A stretch of DNA of 64,000 bases from Clostridium sp. CF012. Its GTDB lineage: Bacteria > Bacillota > Clostridia > Clostridiales > Clostridiaceae. The stretch covers positions 62,001 through 126,000 of the forward strand of contig NZ_JAHLEF010000001.1 of the NCBI RefSeq assembly GCF_018861755.1, in the 5' to 3' direction. Both the position numbers and the translations under genes were made by a program. This document shows, piece after piece, positions 8,556 through 17,261 of the stretch; within the stretch, counting starts at the first letter, position 1, and each line of letters starts with the position of its first letter. A model generated the notes under the pieces. It was not told where the DNA came from. It was given only the letters and a program-made list of their open reading frames with translations, and searched no databases.

Positions 8556-9905
8556 ATGTCTCTTAAAGATATTAGTCCAAGCTACAGAGATTTGATCCTT
8601 GGCATAGACAAGAAAGTCCCTCTTATATCTGGAAAAAGTGTTACTGCAATTAATTTTGATAATGCAGCTACCACACCACCTTTTAAATCTGTTATGAAAG
8701 ATATTATAGAGTTTGCTCCGTGGTATTCCTCCATTCATCGGGGGGAAGGATTTAAGTCTCAACTTACTACTAGATTATATGAGGATTCGAGAAATATTGT
8801 CAGGAAATTTGTTAATGCTGATTCTAATACTACAGTTATTTATGTTAAAAATTCCACTGAAGCCTTTAATAAGCTTTCCAACTTATTATACGATCCTTAT
8901 AAAAAAAATGTTATTCTAACAACAGACATGGAACATCACTCCAACGATCTACCGTGGAGAGATAAATATATTATAGACTATATTTCAATAGATGAAGCTG
9001 GTAGGTTGTCTTTAGATGATTTAGAAGCTAAGTTAAGTAAATATGATAATTATGTAAAACTAGTTACAATTACAGGTGCTTCAAATATAACTGGCTATAA
9101 AAACCCTATTTATGATGTAGCTAAATTAGTTCATAGATTCGGTTCAAAACTACTTGTGGACGGTGCACAATTAATACCCCACGCACCTTTTATTATGAAT
9201 AGCGTCAATACGGAAAATAATATAGATTTTTTAGTATTTTCTGCCCATAAAATGTATGCCCCCTTTGGGACAGGAGTATTAATTGGACCAAAGGTTATTT
9301 TAGATAATTGTGACCCTGATTTGGTAGGTGGTGGAACAGTAGATATTGTAACTCATGATTTTATAAAATGGAATGCTTCTCCTGAGAGGCATGAGGCTGG
9401 CTCGCCCAATGTTATTGGCACTATAGCTCTGTGCTCAGCCATTAAAACCTTGAGTAAGCTCGGTATGGCTAATGTTGAGCATATTGAAAAAAAATTGACT
9501 TCTTACGCCATTTCTCAAATAGAAAATATTCCAAATTTAAAAATTTATTGTGACACTTCTAAAAAAGTTGACAGGGTTAGCATAATCCCCTTTAATATTG
9601 ATGGAATTCACCACGCTACAGTTGCAAAAATCCTTTCCTATGAATGGGGAATATCAGTAAGAAGTGGGTGTTTTTGCGCTCAGCCTTACTTGGCTAAGCT
9701 ATTAAATATTTCTAGCGAATTTGCAGTTAATCGTATAGCAAATCCTGATTTATACCGTCCTGGAATGGTTAGAATCAGTTTTGGACTATATAATAGTTAC
9801 TCAGAAATTGATAAATTAGCTTATGCCCTAAATAAAATTTCATTAAAAAGAGATTATTATATTTTAAAATATCAAAATATGAAAAAAACTCTTTTTGATG
9901 AATAA
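8556..9905 (+). CDS. Class V PLP aminotransferase, SufS-like cysteine desulfurase family
   Basis: The product is 449 residues. The PLP lysine is Lys232 in FSAHKMYAPFGTG. The region VRSGCFCAQP holds cysteines 372 and 374; Cys374 directly precedes AQP, where SufS/CsdA-type (group II) desulfurases carry the catalytic cysteine. TTDMEHHSNDLPW is the expected histidine region. Group II desulfurases normally pair with SufE or SufU, but no such partner is adjacent. The neighbour is the S41 peptidase. The precise reaction is therefore uncertain: cysteine desulfurase, selenocysteine lyase or a relative. The start follows GGGAGGAG. Confidence 0.85.
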   Translation: MSLKDISPSYRDLILGIDKKVPLISGKSVTAINFDNAATTPPFKSVMKDIIEFAPWYSSIHRGEGFKSQLTTRLYEDSRNIVRKFVNADSNTTVIYVKNSTEAFNKLSNLLYDPYKKNVILTTDMEHHSNDLPWRDKYIIDYISIDEAGRLSLDDLEAKLSKYDNYVKLVTITGASNITGYKNPIYDVAKLVHRFGSKLLVDGAQLIPHAPFIMNSVNTENNIDFLVFSAHKMYAPFGTGVLIGPKVILDNCDPDLVGGGTVDIVTHDFIKWNASPERHEAGSPNVIGTIALCSAIKTLSKLGMANVEHIEKKLTSYAISQIENIPNLKIYCDTSKKVDRVSIIPFNIDGIHHATVAKILSYEWGISVRSGCFCAQPYLAKLLNISSEFAVNRIANPDLYRPGMVRISFGLYNSYSEIDKLAYALNKISLKRDYYILKYQNMKKTLFDE

Positions 9906-9926
9906 ATCTAAAATCATTTGTAAATA

Positions 9927-9960
9927 AAAAAAGGTACACAGATATCTGTGTACCTTTTTT
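9927..9960. terminator. Bidirectional terminator
   Basis: A perfect 34-base palindrome has an A-run, GGTACACAGA|TCTGTGTACC-type arms (centre GATATC) and a T-run. It sits between two convergent genes and can serve both. Confidence 0.92.
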
Positions 9961-9972
9961 ATGATTGTTTTT

Positions 9973-10473
9973 CTACTTCATATAAGTTTCTACTATTTCT
10001 CCGTAATAAACAGTATGGTAATCTCCTGTTTTATAAGCGCTGTCTACAATATCTTTTGATAACAGCTCAGGATTCATTTCCTGTTTATATACAATTTTAC
10101 ATTCATAATGAAGTTCACACTCACCAATTATTGGAGTATCTACCTTTTTACTCTTCTCTAAGGTTAAATTACACTCCTTAAATTTGTCAATGTCCCTACC
10201 TGATTTGCTACCACACACTGCCAGGGCACTCTTTTGATTTTTACTTAAAGGTATACTCACAGTGAAATTATCTGAATTTTCCATAAGATCATAAGTGTAT
10301 CTTGATTTTCTTACCAAAACCGTAAATATAGGCCTATTCCATTCGTAACCCACATTCCCCCAGCTTATAGTCATGGTATTAACCTTGTCACCAGATTTCA
10401 CTGTTAAAAACGCTCCTTGAGTATGTAAAAACTCCATACCATTTTCTAAATGTTCCGTAAAATTAACTTTCAT
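9973..10473 (-). CDS. Flavin reductase-like domain protein
   Basis: The product is 166 residues (MKVNFTEHLENGMEFLHTQG...). The pattern NTMTISWGNVGYEWNRPIFTVLVRKSRYTYDLM, then FTVSIPL, is that of the flavin reductase-like/flavoredoxin FMN-binding split barrel. Such proteins bind FMN and act as small redox carriers or NAD(P)H:flavin reductases. The start at 10473 is chosen because GGAGG lies 8 bases upstream; the more upstream ATG overlaps that site. It is a single-gene unit ended by the shared palindromic terminator. The electron partner is not evident from neighbours. Confidence 0.85.
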   Translation of the reverse strand: MKVNFTEHLENGMEFLHTQGAFLTVKSGDKVNTMTISWGNVGYEWNRPIFTVLVRKSRYTYDLMENSDNFTVSIPLSKNQKSALAVCGSKSGRDIDKFKECNLTLEKSKKVDTPIIGECELHYECKIVYKQEMNPELLSKDIVDSAYKTGDYHTVYYGEIVETYMK

Positions 10474-10533
10474 TTGTAAAACCTCCATTCAATGTCTAGT
10501 TTACTTATTTATAAAGTGATTAACTCAATTATT

Positions 10534-11442
10534 CTATAAAAATAATATTACTATAGGTATTGTCATCCCAGAAACTATTGTAGTTATAAATACACACTGT
10601 GAGGCTACTAAACTATCACCACTGTATTTTTCAGCAATTATTGGTGCCATTACTGCCGCCGGCATTGCTTGAAGTATAACGCATATGTTAAGTAACAATG
10701 TATCAACCTTTAAAAATTTTAACACTGCATAAATAATCATTGGAACTATTAAAAGTCTAACTACTGTAGCATAGTATATAGAAAAATCAGAAAAAGCAGT
10801 CTTAAATTGCATCTCCGCCAGCATTGAACCGACAATTATCATAGATATTGGTGTTGTGGTAGTTCCCACAAGTTTTAGCGAAGTTGCAATAGGTAGTGGT
10901 AAGTTTATTGAAAACAAGAATAAAATTAAACCAATAAACACTGCTATAAGTGCTGGATTCGCTACTGCTTTCCTCATGGATTTCAAATTTTTTTCTCCTG
11001 TGAATAGCATTACTCCTACTGTCCACACTAAAATATTAAAGGGAATATTGAATATTGCTGCATAAAAAACACCTATTGATCCATAAATACTATCAAGTAC
11101 TGGATAACCCATAAACCCGACATTGCAAAAAATTGTTGTAAATCTGAATACCTGTTGTTTATTCTTCGGAAACTTAAAGAAAAACATCTTACTAATGAAT
11201 ATTAAACTTATGTGTATTAAAAAAGAGTAAATTAATATCTTCTTAGCATTACTAACCATGGCCGCTTCGTATTTAATATTAAATGATGTGACTATCATAA
11301 AGGGCAAGGTTATATTTAGTAGCAATTCTGATAGACCTTTATCAACGGTATTATTAAGAAATTTCTTTTTCTTAGCGTAAAAACCTACCATCATAATAAT
11401 AAATAATACCATAACTTGATTAATTAACAGACTATTTCCCAT
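10534..11442 (-). CDS. AEC family (auxin efflux carrier-like) transporter
   Basis: The product is 302 residues with about ten hydrophobic segments, split by a short central loop (GEKNLKSMRKAVANPALIAVFIG) as in the AEC family. Conserved features include the N-terminal VGFYAKKKKFLNN and the C-terminal LQAMPAAVMAPIIAEKYSGD. In bacteria these proteins export or import small organic acids such as malate, but the substrate here cannot be read from sequence. AAGGAG precedes the ATG. It is divergent from the cytochrome b5-like gene. Confidence 0.87.
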   Translation of the reverse strand: MGNSLLINQVMVLFIIMMVGFYAKKKKFLNNTVDKGLSELLLNITLPFMIVTSFNIKYEAAMVSNAKKILIYSFLIHISLIFISKMFFFKFPKNKQQVFRFTTIFCNVGFMGYPVLDSIYGSIGVFYAAIFNIPFNILVWTVGVMLFTGEKNLKSMRKAVANPALIAVFIGLILFLFSINLPLPIATSLKLVGTTTTPISMIIVGSMLAEMQFKTAFSDFSIYYATVVRLLIVPMIIYAVLKFLKVDTLLLNICVILQAMPAAVMAPIIAEKYSGDSLVASQCVFITTIVSGMTIPIVILFL

Positions 11443-11493
11443 TTTTATTCTCCTTAATTCAAAACATCCTAGTAAATTAATATTAACATTAAT

Positions 11494-11561
11494 TGCGGAC
11501 AGTTAACAACTATTTAAAATTAATTATAAGTAATACAACAATTGATTATTAACCGTCCACA
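11494..11561. repeat. Inverted repeat in divergent promoter region
   Basis: Arms TGCGGACAGTTAACAA (11494-11509) and TTATTAACCGTCCACA (11546-11561) pair at 13 of 16 positions. They lie between the divergent AEC transporter and cytochrome b5-like genes, so they could be a paired operator or a leader hairpin. Confidence 0.45.
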
Positions 11562-11640
11562 ATAATCATATACTTTATAAAGAATTCATTTTTAAGAAAT
11601 AATCTGCTAAAGTTATCGTTAATTAAAGGGGGCATTTAAA

Positions 11641-12075
11641 ATGTATATTAATATGGATCAATATATGTATGAAATTTATAAAGAGGCTGAATATTGTAAA
11701 TATAATATGATGTGTACAAATACATTTGATGATGAAATTTTTTATAAAAATTCACTTAAGAAAAAGCTACGTGAAATAAGTGATTTACTAGGAGAATATT
11801 CTGAATTTTCAATTAACATATCCTCTGCGAATACAGATATTAGACAACAAGAATTCACCTTAGCTGAACTTGCTAAATATAATGGTACTAGCGGGAATCC
11901 ACCCTACGTATCAATAAATGGAATAGTCTATGACCTAAGTGAATTCACATCTTGGGAGGGTGGTGTTCATTTTGGTGTATCTGCTGGAGGTGACTCCACG
12001 GAAAATTTTATTACCTGCCATGGTGATTCAAAGCTACTCCATAAATTACCCATGGTTGGCATATTGAAAATTTAG
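11641..12075 (+). CDS. Cytochrome b5-like heme/steroid-binding domain protein
   Basis: The product is 144 residues. The C-terminal 75 residues match the clostridial cytochrome b5-like domain: FTLAELAKYNGTSGNPPYV, VYDLSEFTSWEGGVHFG and AGGDSTENFITCHGDSKLL. The classical HPGG heme-ligand motif is absent. The domain has a single CHG, as in many stand-alone prokaryotic members, so heme binding is not assured. The N-terminal 65 residues (tyrosine- and cysteine-bearing, helical) are not recognised. There is no signal peptide or membrane anchor. GGGGG precedes the ATG, and a hairpin terminator follows. Confidence 0.8.
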   Translation: MYINMDQYMYEIYKEAEYCKYNMMCTNTFDDEIFYKNSLKKKLREISDLLGEYSEFSINISSANTDIRQQEFTLAELAKYNGTSGNPPYVSINGIVYDLSEFTSWEGGVHFGVSAGGDSTENFITCHGDSKLLHKLPMVGILKI

Positions 12076-12098
12076 ATAATTGATATAATTAAAACAAG

Positions 12099-12150
12099 GC
12101 ACCTTCAAATTAATTAGAATCAAAGGCTTGTCTAATTATTTGAAGGTACC
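12099..12150. terminator. Hairpin terminator
   Basis: Arms near GGCACCTTCAAATTAATTAGA and TCTAATTATTTGAAGGTACC pair almost fully between convergent genes, ending the cytochrome b5-like and PHP genes. Confidence 0.75.
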
Positions 12151-12161
12151 TAAAATACATC

Positions 12162-12935
12162 TTATAACAGTGGCATATACTCCATTTTTCTATTCTTAAA
12201 ATAAACAGGCTTCAAGTTGCATATCTCACATATCCTATTAGCTAACATAAAGTTGTTACCAATATCCTCTGCATGATGAGCATCGGAACCTATAGTTACG
12301 TATTTTCCTCCTATTTCTTTGTATGCACTATAAATATGGATTAGATTTTTATATGCTTCCACATTGTTAAGTCTTCTAGTATTAATCTCCATTACTTTTT
12401 CATTATGTACTATAGCTTTTAGAACCTCATCTATATATTCCTTAAACTCATGGTAATGTATTTCATTATCCTGGTAGGTAGCATATCTGGATATATAATC
12501 AATATGCCCTAAACTATCAATAAAGTCATACTGTTTTACGCAATTCACCATACTTGAAAAGTATTGTTCAAATGCTTCTTTTTTAGTTTTACCTACATAA
12601 GTTTTCGGATTAAAAATATCCGCTCCCTTAGCTACATGTATGGATCCTATTATATAGTCAAAAGGATATTTATTTATTATCTCTCTATTTCCCTCTAAAC
12701 AAATCTCCTGCATGCCAATTTCAATTCCAAGCATAAAATTACTACTTTTGTATTTCTCATATTCATTAAAATATTTATCTATATCAAAAGTAAAATCTGT
12801 TCCTGTTGGGAAATTCAAATCTAGATGCTCTGTAATAGTCATTCCTAAACCGATCTTTCTCCCATGGTCCAGCCCGCTTTGAAGTTTCATTTCAGAGTCT
12901 GAAGAAAACTCTGTGTGTATATGTGAGTCAATCAT
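12162..12935 (-). CDS. PHP-domain phosphatase, histidinol-phosphatase (HisJ/HisK) family
   Basis: The product is 257 residues. PHP metal-binding motifs are present in order: DSHIHTEFSSD at the N-terminus, TEHLD, GSIHVAKG, DSLGHIDYISRY, MEINTRRLN and the C-terminal IGSDAHHAEDIG. This layout fits the HisJ/HisK-type histidinol-phosphate phosphatases, which complete an intermediate step of histidine synthesis. No other his-biosynthesis genes are nearby, so another phosphoester substrate is possible. GGAGGATGACTT precedes the ATG. It is an isolated gene between two terminators. Confidence 0.85.
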   Translation of the reverse strand: MIDSHIHTEFSSDSEMKLQSGLDHGRKIGLGMTITEHLDLNFPTGTDFTFDIDKYFNEYEKYKSSNFMLGIEIGMQEICLEGNREIINKYPFDYIIGSIHVAKGADIFNPKTYVGKTKKEAFEQYFSSMVNCVKQYDFIDSLGHIDYISRYATYQDNEIHYHEFKEYIDEVLKAIVHNEKVMEINTRRLNNVEAYKNLIHIYSAYKEIGGKYVTIGSDAHHAEDIGNNFMLANRICEICNLKPVYFKNRKMEYMPLL

Positions 12936-13086
12936 AAGTCATCCTCCTAATTTTCCTGATTATATAAAAATAATTATCTAAGTTTACCTATCTAATTATA
13001 GCATAGTTTACAAATATACAATTTTGAGTTAAAAATGACAGCGCTACTAATTTCAATTTACATTACCATCATTCTGTTCTAACTCA

Positions 13087-13113
13087 TAAAAAAGAGATTA
13101 CTAAAAAGTAATC
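13087..13113 (-). terminator. Terminator of cotF-like gene
   Basis: GATTACT-AAAA-AGTAATC is followed on the minus strand by a T-run (A-run at 13087-13093). Confidence 0.75.
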
Positions 13114-13150
13114 CCAGGGATTTCTTATGATATTGCTTCATTAGAAAAAC

Positions 13151-13618
13151 TTATTGAACCTTATATAATCCTTTGCTTTCCATATATTTAAATATAGCTT
13201 CTCCGTGTTTTTGTTCTTCCTTTTGTATGTGATTGAGTACATCCCGAGCTCCAGTGTCTCTAAATTCAAAGATTGTAGTATCATAGCTTCCAGAAACATA
13301 TTTTTCTGTCATTAACAAATCTGTACAAATATCCTTGTCTGATAAATTTATTCCACTTGCTTGAGTAGTATTGACATTTTGCGTTGAATTTTGACTTTGA
13401 TTCTGTTTTTGATTAAGGTCAGGTATATTACCACTTAATAATTGGTTAATGCTATCTAGATGACTTCTCTCTACCTGCCCATTTGCGTTGCATATTTGTT
13501 TTAATTGAATGTCTTTAGCTTGTTTTTCATAATTAGTGTATTTTTCTATACAGAGTTCTTCATGGCTTTTTTGATCTTCTAGTAACATTCTTTCCTTTTG
13601 ACTTAAAGTTATTTGCAT
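13151..13618 (-). CDS. CotF-family spore coat protein
   Basis: The product is 155 residues with two ferritin-like helical halves. The N-terminal half is LSQKERMLLEDQKSHEELC, and the C-terminal half is DKDICTDLLMTEKYVSGSYD followed by HIQKEEQKHGEAIFKYM, the CotF family pattern. A Gln/Asn/Thr-rich linker (about residues 75-95) joins them. Such proteins are made late in sporulation and located in the spore coat. The start at 13618 has AAGGAAGG 8 bases upstream; an alternative GTG 9 bases earlier overlaps that site. It is a single gene ended by a hairpin. Confidence 0.82.
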   Translation of the reverse strand: MQITLSQKERMLLEDQKSHEELCIEKYTNYEKQAKDIQLKQICNANGQVERSHLDSINQLLSGNIPDLNQKQNQSQNSTQNVNTTQASGINLSDKDICTDLLMTEKYVSGSYDTTIFEFRDTGARDVLNHIQKEEQKHGEAIFKYMESKGLYKVQ

Positions 13619-13700
13619 AAACAACACCTTCCTTTATACTCATATTTTGTGTGGATTTTATTATTTTATACAAAAAACATATTATTTAATTATTAAAAAC

Positions 13701-13748
13701 AAAAGCCACAGTCATATGCAAATATTTTTGCAGAAAAATGTGGTTTTT
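13701..13748 (-). terminator. Hairpin terminator of small secreted protein gene
   Basis: Outer arms AAAAGCCACA/TGTGGTTTTT and inner arms TGCAAA/TTTGCA form a branched stem just after the stop codon of the minus-strand gene. Confidence 0.65.
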
Positions 13749-13753
13749 ATAAA

Positions 13754-14158
13754 TTAATATTTAAGAACGGTGTGGTCTGTATTAATTATATCCCCACCCC
13801 CAGATATTGTGGCGGCATATGATCCCGCAGTAGTTTCTTTGCTAACAACCCAATTAAATGTAGCCACTCCTGTTCTGTCTGTAGTACGCCATTGAATAAC
13901 TGAAACTGTTTTATTTTTTATCTTATATGAAGTCTTTATATTGTATAGTGTATTGGGTGTTCCTTGTATTGTTATAACACCAGTTACTCCATGCTTAACA
14001 GTGGATACAGCACTTATAATTTTCAAATTGTTTTGAGATAATATAAATTGTTTTTGTGTCATATTCACTGCTTTTACCATAGATATCGCTCCATTGGTAC
14101 TATGGTACCCCATGATGCACATACTTAAAAACAAAATCCCCACTACCTTGATTTTCAT
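13754..14158 (-). CDS. Small secreted protein with beta-sandwich-like domain
   Basis: The product is 134 residues. An N-terminal signal peptide (MKIKVVGILFLSMCIMGY) is followed by a domain rich in beta-type sequence: GVTGVITIQGTPNTLYNIK, SVIQWRTTDRTGVATFNWVV and TTAGSYAATISGGG. This last pattern occurs as a C-terminal domain in various secreted Firmicutes proteins and looks like an immunoglobulin-like fold. Here it stands alone. No catalytic residues, sortase motif or membrane anchor are seen. The function is unknown, perhaps adhesion or surface binding. Confidence 0.65.
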   Translation of the reverse strand: MKIKVVGILFLSMCIMGYHSTNGAISMVKAVNMTQKQFILSQNNLKIISAVSTVKHGVTGVITIQGTPNTLYNIKTSYKIKNKTVSVIQWRTTDRTGVATFNWVVSKETTAGSYAATISGGGDIINTDHTVLKY

Positions 14159-14240
14159 AAAATCACCTCTTATTATATATTGTACCCATGTTAATAATTA
14201 ATATTAGTAGCCTTTCCAGGTGAGAATTATTTAGCTACAT

Positions 14241-15239
14241 TTACTTCGAGTCTGCTGGGAAAACCAACCCTATTTGTTTTCTTGTTTCATCCATCGTCTC
14301 CATTACCCACTTAGAAATTTGTAATAACTTCGAGCTTCCCTCTATGTCACCATTTTTAATCATGGTTATAAAGGTCTCTATTTCATAGCACATATCATGT
14401 TCATTATGAAATTCTGTTAGATCTTCTTCTTTTCCATCCCTAAAAACTAAAGTTATTTTTTCAAATTTATTAATACTTTTAATTATTATATTTCCATCTT
14501 CTCCTTGGATCTCCGAATGCAATGTTGAATTTGTTATTTTTGAATACATAGCAATAGCATCCATTTCATCATACTTAAATATTATGCTACCTTCCCCATC
14601 AACACCAGATTCCAAAATTAAAGCATTTGCTTTTATTTCCTTTGGTTTACCAAATAAATTTATCATGGGATGAATACAATAAACACCTATGTCCATTAAT
14701 CCCCCATTGGATAGTTTTTGATTAAATGCATTTAACACTATTCCTTCCCTGTATTTATCATAACGAGAAGAATACTGACAATAGCTCCCAAAATATTTCC
14801 TTACCTTACCTATCCTATGTAGATTAGCTTTTATAATTTTGAAATTTGGAAATTCTGTTGTTTTCATTGCCTCCATTAAAATAACCTGGTTGTCTTTTGC
14901 AGCCTTTATCATTTTAATTACTTGTAATGCATTTGATGCAAAAGCTTTTTCACATAATACATGTTTTTTATGGTTTAAAAATAATATAGCTTGCTCTGAA
15001 TGAACCGCATTCGGTGATGCAATATATACTGCATCAATTAAATCACTTTTTGCCATTTCAATTAAATCAGTAAAAACATGTTGTACATTATGTTTTTCTG
15101 CAAAAGCCTTTCCTTTTTCTTCACTTCTTGAATATACTGCTGTTAAAACAAAATCTTTGACCTGCGCTGCACCATTTAAAAACCACTCTGTAATATTGTT
15201 TGTTCCTATAACTCCAAATCTTATAACATCCTTATTCAT
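14241..15239 (-). CDS. Gfo/Idh/MocA family oxidoreductase
   Basis: The product is 332 residues. The Rossmann NAD(P)-binding start is RFGVIGTNNITEWF, with AVYSRSEEKGKAFAEKHNV and the family motif HVLCEKAFASN, whose lysine is expected in the active site. The C-terminal half carries the alpha/beta dimerisation domain with GGLMDIGVYCIHPM. These enzymes oxidise or reduce sugars and cyclitols, but the substrate is unknown. The start at 15239 follows GGAG by 9 bases; an in-frame ATG three codons earlier overlaps the ribosome-binding site. It is divergent from iorA. Confidence 0.88.
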   Translation of the reverse strand: MNKDVIRFGVIGTNNITEWFLNGAAQVKDFVLTAVYSRSEEKGKAFAEKHNVQHVFTDLIEMAKSDLIDAVYIASPNAVHSEQAILFLNHKKHVLCEKAFASNALQVIKMIKAAKDNQVILMEAMKTTEFPNFKIIKANLHRIGKVRKYFGSYCQYSSRYDKYREGIVLNAFNQKLSNGGLMDIGVYCIHPMINLFGKPKEIKANALILESGVDGEGSIIFKYDEMDAIAMYSKITNSTLHSEIQGEDGNIIIKSINKFEKITLVFRDGKEEDLTEFHNEHDMCYEIETFITMIKNGDIEGSSKLLQISKWVMETMDETRKQIGLVFPADSK

Positions 15240-15307
15240 TAATCTCATCTCCTATAATATATCTTACATATATAAAGTAGCACACTATTACATTATTTAA
15301 TATATTC

Positions 15308-15336
15308 TTGACAAAATATACAATAAAGCTTATTCT
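15308..15336 (+). promoter_or_regulatory. Promoter of iorAB
   Basis: A perfect -35 TTGACA (15308-15313), a 17-base spacer and -10 TATTCT (15331-15336) lie upstream. The resulting leader to the TTG start would be about 100 bases. Confidence 0.65.
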
Positions 15337-15445
15337 AATTGGACAATAATCATTATTAAATCAGAATAATTTAATGTAATTGAATTTTGCATAAAAATGT
15401 TTTCAGTATTTGTACAACTAAAAATAATATAGATGAGGTGTTATT

Positions 15446-17260
15446 TTGAGTAATAAAAAAATTCTAACAGGCAATGAAGCAATAAGTAGAGGTTTTTGGG
15501 AAGGTGGCGGAATGATCGCTTCCAGTTATCCGGGATCACCTACTGTACAAATTTTAGATTCATTAAAACAATTTGAGGAAATTTATAGTGACTGGGGAAC
15601 TAATGAAAAAGTAGCAATGGAAATCGCAATGGGTGGAAGTATTGCAGGTGCAAGATCAATGGTTTCTATGAAACACGTAGGCGTAAACATTGCAAGTGAT
15701 CCCTTTATGACTTTTACACAAACAAAAACAAAGGGTGGACTATTACTCGTGGTAGGTGATGATCCAGGACTTTCAAGTTCACAAAATGAACAGGATAGCA
15801 GGTTTTGGGGTAAATTTGCAAATATACCCATTTTAGATCCAAGCAGTCCTCAAGAAGCAAAAGATTTTGCAATAGAAGGTTTAAAACTTAGTGAAAATTT
15901 CCATACACCAGTGCTAATAAGAATGATGAGTAGGTTATGTCATTGTAGATCAGTGGTAGAATTAGGTTCCCGAGAAGAATTGGTACCCGAGGGATTTGTA
16001 CCAGAACAAGGTCGGTACAGCATGCTCCCCCCCTACTCTAACGCGCAACAATATTTTATGAAAGAAAGAATGGAAAAACTTCAAAATTACAATGAAGATT
16101 ATGAATATAATTATTTAGAAGAAGGAAAAGATAAGGATTTTTTAATCATTACTTCTGGACTTATATATGAATCCTTAAAGGAATTAGAATTAGAAAACAT
16201 AAGTATACTAAAATTAGGTATGATTTGGCCTCTTCCTATAGAAAAAATCAAAAAATTAAGTGAAGAATATAAAAATGTAATCGTTCTCGAAGAAATGTTA
16301 CCATTTATGGAAGAACAACTTAAAATCAATGGAATTGCAGCAAAAGGCAAAGACTACTTCTCCTTTACAGGAGAAATCACTATTGAAGATATAAAAATAG
16401 GGTTAGAAAAAGCAGGGGTTTTGATAAAGCGTAAAGACTTAGAAGTATCACAAAAAGAAGAAATCATTACAAGAACTCCTATGCTATGCTCAGGATGCCC
16501 TCACAGACCTATTTTTCATATTTTAAAAGCTAACAATGCAACGGTTATAGGTGATATAGGTTGTTACTCTCTAGGAATACAGGAGCCCTTCGAAGTACAT
16601 AAAACTAATATAAGTATGGGAGCCTCTCTTGGGATGGCTCTTGGGGTTGCTACCGTCCATTCAAAGATAAATAAACAAAAACCAATAGTGGCTACAATTG
16701 GAGATGGAACATTTTTTCATTCTGGAATGACTGGCTTTATACAACTTGCAAAAACCACAGAAAATATAACAGTTATTATTATGGATAACAGGACTACTGC
16801 AATGACTGGTGGCCAAAATACTCCAACTACAGGAGATTATTTTAAAGAAGAGCTTGGATATCATGTGAGTATACCCGATATTTTAAAATCTTTTGGAATA
16901 GTGGATATTACGGTAGCAGATCAATTTAAATATAAGGAAACGAAAGAAACCATTAATAATGCAATGAAAAGACCAGGTCTTTCTGTAGTTGTAACCACTC
17001 GGCCATGTGCATTGAATTTCAAAATTAAAAGTCCTCATTTTTACGTAGATGAAGATATTTGTATTAGTTGTAGAAGTTGTTTGCGTTCCAACTGCCCACC
17101 GATTTCTATGAAAATGTATCCTGGGAAGGAAAAGAAAAATTCTTATATAAATCCAGACATGTGTGTTGGTTGCTCCGTATGTTCTCAAGTTTGCCCTGTG
17201 GGTGCAATCAAATGCAGTAGTGAAAGCCATACTGAAACAAAGCAAGAAGGGGTGAACTAA
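15446..17260 (+). CDS. iorA: Indolepyruvate:ferredoxin oxidoreductase, alpha subunit
   Basis: The product is 604 residues. With IorB it oxidatively decarboxylates aryl pyruvates from aromatic amino acids to aryl-acetyl-CoA, reducing ferredoxin. Domains in order: pyrimidine-binding region (SNKKILTGNEAISRGF...), a middle domain, a TPP-binding region with IGDGTFFHSGMTGF and MDNRTTAMTGGQ, and a C-terminal ferredoxin domain with CISCRSCLRSNC and CVGCSVCSQVCPVG holding two 4Fe-4S clusters. Translation starts at a TTG placed 7 bases after GAGGTG, and no ATG is suitable. The iorB start follows immediately, so they form one operon. Confidence 0.95.
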   Translation: MSNKKILTGNEAISRGFWEGGGMIASSYPGSPTVQILDSLKQFEEIYSDWGTNEKVAMEIAMGGSIAGARSMVSMKHVGVNIASDPFMTFTQTKTKGGLLLVVGDDPGLSSSQNEQDSRFWGKFANIPILDPSSPQEAKDFAIEGLKLSENFHTPVLIRMMSRLCHCRSVVELGSREELVPEGFVPEQGRYSMLPPYSNAQQYFMKERMEKLQNYNEDYEYNYLEEGKDKDFLIITSGLIYESLKELELENISILKLGMIWPLPIEKIKKLSEEYKNVIVLEEMLPFMEEQLKINGIAAKGKDYFSFTGEITIEDIKIGLEKAGVLIKRKDLEVSQKEEIITRTPMLCSGCPHRPIFHILKANNATVIGDIGCYSLGIQEPFEVHKTNISMGASLGMALGVATVHSKINKQKPIVATIGDGTFFHSGMTGFIQLAKTTENITVIIMDNRTTAMTGGQNTPTTGDYFKEELGYHVSIPDILKSFGIVDITVADQFKYKETKETINNAMKRPGLSVVVTTRPCALNFKIKSPHFYVDEDICISCRSCLRSNCPPISMKMYPGKEKKNSYINPDMCVGCSVCSQVCPVGAIKCSSESHTETKQEGVN

Positions 17261-17261
17261 T

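Noticed and set aside
16883-17245. 120-codon minus-strand frame inside iorA
   Set aside because: Antisense to the TPP-binding and ferredoxin regions of iorA; its cysteine/histidine-rich look comes from the complementary codons.
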